Assembly (NCBI RefSeq): GCF_020921035.1
Contig: NC_063155.1
Span: 23,429,294-23,493,293, forward strand
Direction: 5' to 3'
Source of the DNA: Rhodamnia argentea
Taxonomy: Eukaryota; Streptophyta; Magnoliopsida; Myrtales; Myrtaceae
DNA: 64,000 nt
Shown: positions 1 to 10,790 of the stretch, piece after piece
Position numbering within the stretch: position 1 is the first letter of the stretch
Layout: the number at the start of each line of letters is the position of its first letter
Notes under the pieces: generated by a model
The model's input: only the letters and a program-made list of their open reading frames with translations
Told to the model about the DNA's origin: nothing
Databases searched by the model: none
Translations under genes and position numbers: made by a program

Positions 1-1559
1 AAGCAACTTCTCGTCTGTTCCACAAGCATAGTTTACAAGCATCAGCGACCAGCTCGAGTGCGAGTCGTGATCTGCAGACCATTCTAGGGAAACCTCCAAA
101 AGCCGGACGATGAACACGACAGATGAAGAAACTAAACACGGGAGAGAAATAAACGCCCAAAACTGAAAGATTGGGAAGCACCAAAGATACAGAGATTGAG
201 AAATCAAGAGGGAAAATGGCACAACTTACTCAGTTTCTTGCGCACAAAACCAGCTCAAAAGAAGAAACCACACAGATATATCCCTCTTCAAAAGTCCGAA
301 CGCCAAATATAATGAATCTCAAACAGAATCCACAAAGATTTCATCAGCTTCCAACGCTATCTGAGAGTGCAGCACTCAATGCCGAAACTAGAAACCGGAA
401 GACCCCAGATGAACACTCTTCTAGTCTAGACCTAAATGGCCTGTGGACAAAAATACCACTCTTTTCCCCACAGTCCCCACTACAAAAAACCCCATCTTAA
501 AATAACGCTCCTCCGGACTATACCCCACCGGCCAATCGTTTTTCTACTAAATAAAGTGGCCTTTTTCAACTAAAAATACAAGCTTTACAACCCTGTGACA
601 AAGATTTGAAATGGGTGCTACGTTAAAATTAATAATAAACAGATCCCGGAAGCTCAGAGAGATGATAGAAACCTGTAATGGCAGCTTCTCTCTGTCCCCA
701 GCGCCGCAGAGCCAAGCAGAACCAGTTTGCTACAACTTTGTCTTTTTTGCAGTATCTCTTTCTCAAATGTTCTTCTGGGTTCGAGCTCGCTGGAATTATC
801 GCCGTCCAATACAGTATTCTTCTACAGGAGGGATGCTAATGTGTATTGGGCTTTTGGGATTTCTCACTCCAAGGCAGTCCTTAATTAGCTCCTTGGTTCG
901 AAGGAGTCGAAAAGGTGTGGAAACGGTTTTAGCCCGTAATAAACACTCTTATCAGTGAGGGAAAGTTGGAAACTTTAGTCAGTCGCTGTAATTAAAATTT
1001 ATTCCTAGGATTTAAGACATGTTTTTACAGGAGATCTCGTCGTCCGCGGGATGACTTCAAGAAGACTCTCCTCCTTTCCGGGGCAATGTCAGTTATATCT
1101 GGAGTTGTCAAATACAGGGGAAAAAAATATTGTAGCAGCAGAGCAGGTGTGTCGCCTGAATTTGATATTGACCATTTATTGGTTCATTATTTATTGTAAT
1201 CGGATCTTCTTAAGCTCAAGAAAAGGACTTTGGTACCTCAATCGATTAATTATTAAGCTTCGATCCCGCGCGATATGCCGTGCTTGGTATATACTTCAAA
1301 GGTTTTTAACCATTGATTGAAATTTAGTATTGATTTAAGAGGATCGTTTGCAGAAGTTGATAAAATAATTAAATATTAAATCAAGCATTCATTTAACAGC
1401 TTGAATTTTCAGAACGATAGGTACTAATCCCACAAAATCTCACGTAACCGAGTGGAAAATTTTTCCAATCCTTGGCAAGTGTAAAGTGGATGCCGTCAAA
1501 GGTCCTACTATTTGTAATTTATCGATGCAACTTATGCCGGATTAAGGGAATGGTTAATA
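1..1559. other. Non-coding left edge
   Basis: I see no supportable gene in this stretch. The open frames are short, lack recognisable family motifs and are not joined by convincing splice signals. The first 500 bases are moderately GC-balanced and could be the upstream or UTR part of a gene lying outside the window, but nothing in the sequence proves it. Confidence 0.5.
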
Positions 1560-1985
1560 CCACCGATACAATTGCGATAAGTTTACCCCAAACTAATTTT
1601 TAACTTCTAAAAATTTCAAACTAATACACATGTACTAAATTTAACCTCTGTTAGTTTATATTGATTTTTACCATCAATTTGTTGAGTTGAATGATACATG
1701 GCGGTTGACGGATGTTTCAATTTGAGGTTTTTAACCCTCCATTTGTCACATGTATAACTATTTGAGGTTCCTCATGGTATTAATTCAATTTAATTGAAAC
1801 TAACAGATGGTGAATTTGACACAAATGTACCATTTTGAAATTTTTAGTGGTCAAAAAAATTAGTTTGAGTAAATTTGCAACAAGTGCACCGACTTGAGAT
1901 TTTTTGTGGTAAAAAAAATTAGTTCGAGATAAACTTATCATAAGTGTGCTAATTTAAAATTTTTTGTGATATTAATCCTATTTGG
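1560..1985. repeat. AT-rich dispersed repeat, copy 1
   Basis: The stretch is built from imperfect tandem phrases in which 'aaatttgtcacaaatgta' is followed by 'agtttgagatttttt' and 'gtggtcaaaaaaatta'. The same phrases recur in a second copy near 38160-38460. No coding capacity is visible, so it is probably a non-autonomous transposon remnant. Its ends are approximate. Confidence 0.6.
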
Positions 1986-4129
1986 CGGCCAGCTCCAACA
2001 TATAATAAATGGAAAGGTAGCGTGGGTGTCCAAATGAATGTCTGACGCGGTTATGCAAATTGGTTCATTCACACATCGGCTGACATAATTAAAAGCCACG
2101 GGGTAAAGAACAAAACGCAGAGACGATTCTGCAACAAAGTTTGCTTCGTAGCCCACAAAAGTGCAGTCCAGCGAAAATGCACATGCAATCAAAAGTGCAA
2201 AAGGTCGCGCACGACATGAAATGCACTCCTTTGCCCTCTGTCGATACGACAAACATATCACGTGCATCATTTTACAACTACGAGGGCGGGAAATAACTAG
2301 TAGGTGGGGTTTTCACTCATCAACGATGGAGATGATAACAACCTCTAGAGCACGGGAATTTGAGTTCGGTGTTTTCGTATTATGGGCGACCGGTATCAGC
2401 GACTGCCCGAACGTTATCATGGTAAATTCGCATCTGTGGTTGAAACATTCGGTTTGAGTAGTAACTGGTAATTGCCGTTCATTTTGAGTTATTCCATCTT
2501 CATTGCAAGTCGGAGTAAAACTCGGAACTATCTTGGTGCGTATGCACGAGCCGTATCTATACAACATATGAAGGAATGCTTGGTTGTAAAGCTTAGGGGT
2601 AAGCGGTTTCGGGTTCCGTACATGTTCGCCCCGAAACCTATAACTTAATCGTCTATACTGATTTCTTATTTTTTGGAATCCGGAGCCTACCCGTATACCT
2701 AAGAATTTAAAACCTACCATGTTACAGATTCTAGGATTGGTTCCAGATTTCTTCAAGTTCCACATGTGTTATTAGTTGAACGATTGCAATAAATAATTAC
2801 ATTTAATGACCACCGTCTGCTGTTAAAATCTATTGACCATAACTCATATTTAGACATACGAAAAATATAAAACATTAACAAAGTAAAAGTCTCGATGATA
2901 AAGTGGTTCCGGATGACATTCTCATCATCGGACACCATAAAATATCGCATGATGACGCAAAGACATATATGTAGGTTCTAAATTTCACCCACTCGAAACT
3001 TATCCATAAGGACACGTTCTCTATTTTTTGAAATCGAAAATCTACTCTTCTTGCCCTCAGATCTAGAACCGATCGATTCCCGCCGGGTCCAATTTTTCAG
3101 GTTTCAAGTTTTGCCGGACACCATGTTCTCCCCTGGTAAAAGCTAACAGTCAAGGAAAAGGCAGGGGAGTGTGTCAGTATGTGAAATCACATCAAAACGT
3201 CAAAAGCAGCAACCTTTTCGGACTCTTTTCCTCGGAGGACAGGCAACATGTAAAAGATTCCTCTTTTGAGAGTGTTTGAGTTAAGTGGATTACAAAACCA
3301 TTCCCATCCCAATCGCCCCTTTCTCACTTATAAAACCTTGACCAAGGCAGTGGTTTGGAAACCGGGCTAGAGATTCGGCCGAATCGTCCGCCGGCGACTG
3401 AGCAGTTTGAACCCGGTCCGGCTTGGATTGAATCAGGAATAAAGGTGGTCAAAAAGATCGTACTGTAAATTAGATCGGTAGTTAATCCAACTGATCAAAA
3501 TCTGATAAAGAGCTTTCGAAAATAACGATCGCTAACTACATGAGGATGGCTGAAAGTAAGTCTATTTTGTTCTAACCGATCGGAAACGCACTTCGATTGG
3601 TTTGATCCGAAAGTCTGAAAATTTCACGTATGATGTCGGCATTTCGACCAAGCCGTGCTTAGAGAAATGCTAGTAAGTGCGTCTATTAGATGCGATTACA
3701 ACAATTAGAGAGTTGCTTTTGTTGCCTCAACTCAATGTGAAGCGCGTATCGAGAAATATAATAAGAAGTGACGTTTGTGAGATAGAGAACAAAAATTTGT
3801 TTTGATTGATTTTTTGTAAGTATGCTATTTTCCCATATTTAAGGGGGAAATATGCTAACAAATTGGAGTCCGAACTTGGTCATTACGGGCCGCTAAAAAT
3901 TTGAATTATGTAAAAATGAATCTATATGGGTCAAACATGTCGGAACTCGTTTTCAACCTATCTAAATTCGACTCAATCCACCTATTCGGCGTGCTTACTA
4001 AGGCATGTCCCCAGCCAAAAAGCCTAAAAAAACAGGAAATGTGCTTTTTAGTAGTGATGGCCGGTTCGACGGAACTGCCGGTTTCGGTTCCAAAGCCCAA
4101 GTGCTCTTTTCACTCAACTTACTCCCTTT
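1986..4129. other. Intergenic, no gene seen
   Basis: No coding region can be supported. The part around 2590-2760 resembles, in reverse orientation, the GGTTCC-rich repeat family found elsewhere here, including the end phrase 'taggggtaagcggttt'. The rest is AT-rich unique-looking sequence. Confidence 0.5.
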
Positions 4130-4520
4130 TTTTTTTTTTTTTTATAAAACCGGGTTGGAGCCGGCCCGGAACCAGCGGTTCCGGGCCGGTTCCAACAATT
4201 TACAAACCGGAACCGGCCCTTGAGGGCCGGTTCCGGTTCCGGGTTGGAACCGTGGGCCCGGTCAACGGGCCGGTTCCAGGCCCACAGGTCTATTTGGCCA
4301 CCTCTACTTTTTAGCCCTCATTGGCGGGCCTCGTGAGAGACCGACAGAGTCGGCCTCTGGTAGACGAAGAGGAGCGAAAAGGGGAAAATCCAAGAAACCG
4401 AATCGGGCCGACCGGACCGGCCCCATTTTTTGGGTCTTTGGCCCGGCCCCGAAAGTGTTTTTTTTATAATCCGGTCCGGTCTTTTGCGCTTCAAGAGACT
4501 GAAGCCCGAATGGCCCGGAC
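4130..4520. repeat. GGTTCC/GGCCCG-rich dispersed repeat
   Basis: A poly(T) tract is followed by a dense run of GGTTCC, CCGGTTCC and GGCCCG words that form short inverted and direct repeats. Related blocks occur near 5100-5170, 9550-9700, 11022-11240, 25205-25800, 52535-52640 and 53215-53400. Long open frames crossing it are by-products of the repeated 6-mer, not genes. Confidence 0.6.
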
Positions 4521-5655
4521 CGGTCTTTCTTCATTCCCGCCTCTCTCTCGCTCAGCGACGCTCCTTCTCTGCCTCTCGCTCACGACGCTCGTCGCTCACC
4601 CTCTGTTCCTGTCGCAAGCGGCTCGACGGGCACCCTCAGTCCATCTCCACTCGGCTCCGTCCAACTCCTGACTTGGCCTCCGAAGCAGCCGCTGCATTTA
4701 TTCTCAATGTCGTCCGTCGCCCCGGCCACCTCACGGCACCCGAGCCGAGCTAAGCGACGCCTCCAGCTATTCCTCATCTCCCTCTCTCTCAATCTGCTTG
4801 GACAAGCTCCGGCGGTTTTTTGTCTGCAAGGTAGCAGTCGTTGTATTTTCTTTTTCATTTTTTATTTGCTGTTGTCTAGAAGTCTAGAACTGCAAGTGGG
4901 GCCTATGGGTTGGTAAATTGCTTTGGCTTACTAGAATTGTAATACTCGAAATTGAAGGGAAAAAGAATTCGGTTTTGCTCTGCAGAAGCAAGACCCTTGC
5001 AAGTGAGTGTCTAATCCTCCTAGCAATAGAAGGGAAAAACTGAATGAATTGAAGCAAGGACATCCAGCATGAGTAAGGGAGGAAAATGAGAGTGTCGTTG
5101 TTGATCTGTCCGGTTCCGGTTCCGGTTCCACAAACTGGGAACCGACCCACCTTGGAACTGATCACCCCTAACCTATCGTTGTGTTTTGCACAGTGAATTC
5201 AGAATTATCCTCTTGCATTTGTCTTGTTTCTTGCAAGTTGCTCTGCCTACCCTCTTTATGTGGTAACCGCGCTGGTGTAGATACTCTTCAATTGCTAGCT
5301 CTTTCGTATTTCTTGCTCACTAGTTCTTCGACTTCACTTGATAAATTCTGTGCGAACTGTGCAAAATCTGAAGGAAAATGTATGTGGATCTTTGATTCAG
5401 GTTTGTGCACTGGTGAGGCCTGGTGCATTTGGTTCAAGTGTCAATTGTGAGTCTGCTGGAGGCAAAGCAAGAAAGCATGTTAACATTTGGCATGGATGCG
5501 GATGATAGAGGTCTTTCTCCTCTTTCGAATTCAGAAAAAAATATGTAGAATATTTTAGATGTTAATCTGGTTTGATACGTGCTGTTTGACTCGTATTTGC
5601 AACTGGTCGATTATTCTTACGTTCTTTGTGTATGATCTTTATAAAGTGCTTCCAG
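4521..5655 (+). other. Region upstream of the NOC2 relic
   Basis: The section 4530-4700 is CT-rich and resembles a plant 5' UTR or core promoter. A short GGTTCC repeat block ends near 5170 with 'gatcacccctaacc'. I could not find the expected basic N-terminal exon of NOC2 here, so this part of the gene seems lost or too diverged. Confidence 0.4.
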
Positions 5656-8266
5656 TGGAGAGCTTAGATTATGAATTAAATGACGAGGACGAGGAAGGGA
5701 GCACTGGAACTAGAAGAATGTCGAAATCTAAGAGTAAAGCAAGGGAGCACAAAGAGCAACTACAGAGACTTCAGGAAAAGGTGGGGCGTTTTACATTGTT
5801 ATGTGACGATCATTGTCTCGTCAGATACCCAAGTGTCTTTGCTAGCATTTTTCATCATCTACTTTTATTAATTTGATGTTTGATGGAGTCAATTCAATCA
5901 TCGCCCTCTTCTCTTATTACTTTACACAATGATGATTAAAGATGGAGACTATACAGAAAGGTCTGAATGACAATCTTAAGAGTTCTATATTCATTCAGCT
6001 TGTAGGACCACCCTCCATCTGTATCCTGGGCAGTTTCTCTTTTGTGTTTCTGCTTTTGGGGGTGAACGACCCCCTTTGTCCATTAAGATTTTTTTCTTAC
6101 CTTTTCAGATTCTTTACATCATTACTCTATGAATTTTTTCTTGCAGGATCCAGAATTCTTTCATTTTTTTGAAGGAGCATGATCAAGAGCTTCTAGAATT
6201 TGATGATGAGGACACTGAGGTAAATGATGCCCAGAATCAACTGTCTATGAAGCATGTCCAAGCGAATTGTCTCTATAGTACCTTCCTAACTGTGTAGGAA
6301 AGTGCCGATTCAGACATCGAAGGCGGAGAAATAGTGGTGGACTATGAAAGTAGTCATGGCGATCTAGATTTTGAGGAGAAACCTTCTAAAAACATTGTCA
6401 CTGCCGAAATGGTTGATTCCTGGTGTAAATCAATCAAAGAAAGTGGGAAAGTGGGAGCTATTCGTTCTCTAATGAGAGCTTTCAGGTGGCAAGCCACTAT
6501 GGTGATGATGAGGGGGGTGAGTCTTCTGCAAGGCTCGGAACCATGTCTAGCAGTGTATTTAACAAAATCATGATCTTTGTGCTGACTGAAATGGATGGAA
6601 CACTTCGGAAATTGTTCAAACTTCCAGCTTCTGGTGGCAAGAAAGAGACAATAAAAGACTTGATGGGCACAAGATAGTGGAAGAATTACAATCACATGGT
6701 TAAGTCTTACCGTGGCAATGCACTGAACATTCTGAACCAGATGACCGACACGGAATGATATCATTTACTCTAAGGCCTCTCAAATGTTCCACCCTATTGT
6801 TGGCCGCTCTTCCAAGCTTCTTAAGGAGGTACATTAAGGTATGGACTAATGTATGCGCTCCGATACTTTCTCTTGTCTTCTTTACCTCTTCGAAATCTCA
6901 GTGTGAGCATTCCCGTTTCTACTTAGCTTCCGGTCATAATTTTACATCTTCTCCAAGTTCTCGACACTCTGATGACAGTGCATATGTAAACTAAGTGGTT
7001 GCTATGCTTCTGATGTGACTCTACCATATGTACCACGAGATTCATGGGCTGATTGTGCCGTCTCTCATCATAGCACTAGCAGAGAGCATTGCATGCCTTT
7101 AGTCAGATAAATTGTTATGAGAGTTGCTAATTTCTTGAGCACTCAAAAAATTAGATACATTCGTTTGCTCTTCACTTCTGGGGTACAGGTGGAGGTGCAT
7201 TACCTGTTGTCTCCTTCCTTTTCTTAAGGGACCTATGTGTTCGGATCAGTTCTGATTGTTTGGATGAATGCTATAAAGGCGTATACAAAGCCTATGTTCT
7301 AAATTGCCAGTTTGTGAATGCTACTAAACTTCACCGTATACAATTTCTTGGAAACTGTGTCATCGAACTTCTTGGGGTAGATCTTGCCACTGCATATTAA
7401 CATGCCTTCGTTTTTATTAGGCAACTAGGAATGATTTTGCGAGAGGCGCTTACCATGAAGACTAAGGTACAGTTTGTCCTTTACTTTTCGTACATTATAA
7501 TGACTCCCTCCTGATTTAGTTTTTGAGGCAGCTCGTCACAGCAAATTGAAATACACACTTTTATGTGCCCGTTGCTCCATTGCCTTTCCAACTGTATAAC
7601 TCATCTATTCTTGCCTTATAGTGTGACATATGAGCTTCTAAGGGTTGGAACTAATATCCATGTACTTGATATAACTTGGAAGACTTTTATCTGCTTCACG
7701 TGGACGAAGAGTTTATCTACATATGCGTCTGGTAGTTTCTTCTGGTTTCCGATGGCTCTGCTTATCCTGATGGTGTTGTGCTCCTCTTGTGTAGGAAGCA
7801 TTTCAAAAGGTTTATGAATGGAAGTTTATAAATTGCCTTGAGCTATGGGCTAGAGCTGTCTGTGCTTACTGTTCAGAAGCTGATTTCCGGCCTCTTGCCT
7901 ATCCACTGACCCAAATAATATTGGGAGTTGCTCATCTAGTTCCAACTGCTCGCTATTTTCCTCTTCGATTAAGATGTGTCAGAATGCTCAACCGAATCGC
8001 GGCTGCAACTGCTACTTTCCTTCCTGTTTCAATGCTTCTTTTGGACATGCTGGAAATGAAAGAGCTGAATAGGGCTGCCGCAGGAGGTGTAGGCAAAGCT
8101 GTTGATTTGTGTACCGTCCTAAAGGTTGTTATTCTTGAGGAAAAAACCATCGTTCTCTTTTACAGAATTGCCTGCGAAGCAGAAAACCAAGAAGCGGAAA
8201 GCGTCGATAAAAAGGTCGAAGAAGAACTCTGAATCTCAAGGAAAGAACTCAAAGAAGCGGAAGAAG
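5656..8266 (+). pseudogene. NOC2: Nucleolar complex protein 2 (NOC2) pseudogene, introns retained
   Basis: The intact family protein works in pre-60S ribosome assembly and transport in the nucleolus and nucleus. Exon-like blocks lie at 5656-5780 (acidic/basic N-terminal part), about 6148-6217, about 6300-6840, 7189-7466, 7795-8124 and 8166-8266 (Lys-rich). They carry NOC2 hallmarks such as TAEMVDSWCKSIKE, VFNKIMIFVLTEMDGTLRK, WKNYNHMVKSY, GNCVIELLGVDLATAY and [14 protein letters not shown], mostly with good splice sites between them. The reading frame is broken. There is one extra T in the T-run at 6164-6170, a missing base near 6485, an in-frame TAG at 6675-6677 (Gln expected), a missing base near 6755, and an in-frame TAA at 7398-7400 (Gln expected). 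The start exon and the conserved C-terminal exons after the [12 protein letters not shown] block are absent. Because the introns persist, it is a duplicated rather than a processed pseudogene. Confidence is high for the family and good for the loss of function. Confidence 0.85.
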
Positions 8267-9737
8267 GTAACCGACAAGAAATACAAGATGCATCATTTGC
8301 GGTTTCCGGTTTGCGCGGTATATGTTAATTTTTGCGGTGTCTCTCATGAGATAATTTTGTGACGAGATGCTCCGGTCTTATTTAATCAATGTCAGCTTCG
8401 ACAGTTTCCTTACCTAAACTAGTCCTATGATACCAGTGCGCCGCCTGCTTGGGAGGTCGACATTGGAAGAAACGAGCTCGTCATTTGTCAAGGAAATATC
8501 TACTTTCACCCTCAACTGATCAAAGAACAATAGCGAAAAATGAGACCTTTGTCTTCGTGAAATCTTGATAATGTTTCATCTCGATTTACAGTTGAAAACA
8601 ACATTCGATGAGATCAAACCAGTTAACGAAACTCTTTGACGTGAATGTAAAAGTCCACTCATCATTGACATGTTACGTGTCTTGTTCATTTGTTATGGCT
8701 TCAACGGTTTTATAAATGAAAATGCAGAAAAAAGACGACAAATATTTAAATGGGTCATAACAAATTTAGTAGATCAGCATAATGGGTCTACAAAATAAAT
8801 AGGTCAAAATACGTGGGCTATAAATGAGTCCATTATGAATCAATTTACCACTCATTTAAGACAACCTATTTAAGTGATCTCTTTCCTTTTACTATCAGGT
8901 GGACTTAACCCATTAAAAGACCCAACAATTTACAGGATTTTATAATTTTGTAATTTTTGTAATTTTTTTCTGAATTTTGTTATATTTTTTTATTTTATTT
9001 TTTTTTTTTTCCTTTTTTTTTTTTCAAAAAAGTCCGGCAAGGGCCTAACCTCGCGCATGGCCACTGAGGGCCTCGCAGCCCTCACCTCACTTCGTAAGGA
9101 AAGAAAAACACGAAAAGAAAAGAAAGAAAAAAAAAAAAAATTAGAACAAAAGGAAAAGGAAAGAATGAAAATGAAAAAACAAAAAAAAAATAAAAAAAAT
9201 TATAAAAATTGTCCACTAAATTTGTATTGCATAGAAGTATTTTAGCAATATAATTTTTTTTATAAAAATAATATAAAATAAGTTTTCTTAAATTGAAATT
9301 TATAATGAGAGTGTATTAGCAATATGAGTCGGGATTAGATATGTGTTAGGTATGAATCGGATCGAGTGTACGTAAAAAAAAGTTACATTATAAATAAATA
9401 AGTCATAAACAAGTTAATGAGTCATTTTAAATTGGACTATTTATAACACGATCCAAACCCATTTGACAGTTCTGCTTATTTCTTGCGAGTTACTCTTATC
9501 TGCCACTCGTCAATTGCTAAGCTCTTCCGTATCTCTTGCGAGTGGAGACGGCCTCTTACCGACCGGACCAGCCCGACTTTTTCGGGTTTTGATTGTATCG
9601 GGCCCTGCCACCGGGCCTGAAAGTGTTTTTTCAGTTTTGGCAGGTCCGGACCGGCCCGAGTTTCTTTGTTTTTTGGATCATTGACCGGCCCGAGTTTATT
9701 TGGTATAAAAGGTCGGGATGTCCTGCGCTCTTGGCTT
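8267..9737. other. Intergenic AT-rich spacer with repeats
   Basis: No gene is visible. Long poly(T)/poly(A) tracts lie at about 8940-9220. A GGCCCG/CCGGACC-rich block at about 9550-9700 is related to the one at 4390-4520. The Lys-rich open frame at 9057-9245 is an A-rich artefact. Confidence 0.55.
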
Positions 9738-10788
9738 CCTGCTTTGGTCACAGTAGCAAGGAACCAGTTCTCCGTTCGAGCACTCTCGGGGAGCTGAGCA
9801 GCAGGCGCTCGCCTTTTCGATCAAACCCATCGTCCCCTCGAGAAGAAGAAGCAGAAGGCGGGGGCATTCCCGTTCTGAAATCCGCGCGTCTCTCTGTTTT
9901 GGCGAAGGTACTGCTCGGGAGAGGCTTTCGCTTCGTCCCCACCGATTCTCAGGCTTTTCTTCGTGCCTTGGCTCGAATTCTTGTCTAGTGATCCTCTTTT
10001 GTCTACCGATGGTCTGGGCGGTTTCTGTTTTGACTCTCTCGTGGTGCCATCTTCGACACCTCGACATTCGACCGTACCGCGCGGATGATGATTTCGCTGT
10101 GCTTCTCTAGTCGCGCGTTTTTCTTTCGTCGGATGGATTCCGTGTTTGTATCTGTCATCTGCGAAGGCGATTTCGTGTTCCTCTCTTGAGCATACATTGG
10201 CTCTCTGAGTTTGCACACCAATTGTTTGTTTTAGTGGTTGATAGAGACGCATTGGAGACGACTACTCTGTAATCTTTACAAATTACTCGTTTCTTGCAAA
10301 ATTGTCGGTTCAAAAGTTATGCTCAATTGAGACTTGGTTCCAGAAATTGGGAAAATTTATGAATTTGGAAGTGATGCCTAAGTGCCATGGAAAAACTACC
10401 TGGTGCTGTTAAATGATAACGGGAATTCGTCTAACAAAACACATCTTTTACTGTGGATTTATTGGAGATCATTGAACACACATAATCTTGAGATCATTTG
10501 CTCCTAGATTTTGGCCGCTCCTTTCTTTTTTGCTTAAGCTACCCTAACGCTATTAACATTCACCTTCCCTTAGATGTGGCTTTTTGTTTAATACTACTGT
10601 TGCGTTAACTTTCTTAATAAACAACCTCTTCCTATTTCTCTTGCTTTCTTGCTTCTTTTATGAATATCCCCTTTGGTATCAATGACACGGGACCAGGGGT
10701 GGAGGTCTACTGCTTTGGAGTAGTTCTATGAACTTTTGCTTATCTACTTTTAGGTTTGACTGATTTACTGCCCTTTTTACGTGTTTAG
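9738..10788 (+). other. TAF7 5' UTR exon and intron (candidate)
   Basis: A CT-rich leader-like stretch is followed by a good donor at 9908 (gcgaag/gtactg). An acceptor 'gtgtttag' ends at 10788, two bases before the TAF7 start codon. This would make a 5' UTR intron of about 880 bp, a common arrangement in plant housekeeping genes. It is inferred from splice signals only, and the transcription start is not defined. Confidence 0.45.
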
Positions 10789-10790
10789 GC

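Noticed and set aside
4321..4750. Overlapping plus- and minus-strand frames of 70-116 residues
   Set aside because: They follow GGCCCG repeats and CT-rich leader-like sequence, with no conserved protein pattern.
9057..9245. Lys-rich open frame
   Set aside because: It comes from A-rich low-complexity DNA with no start context or homologue.
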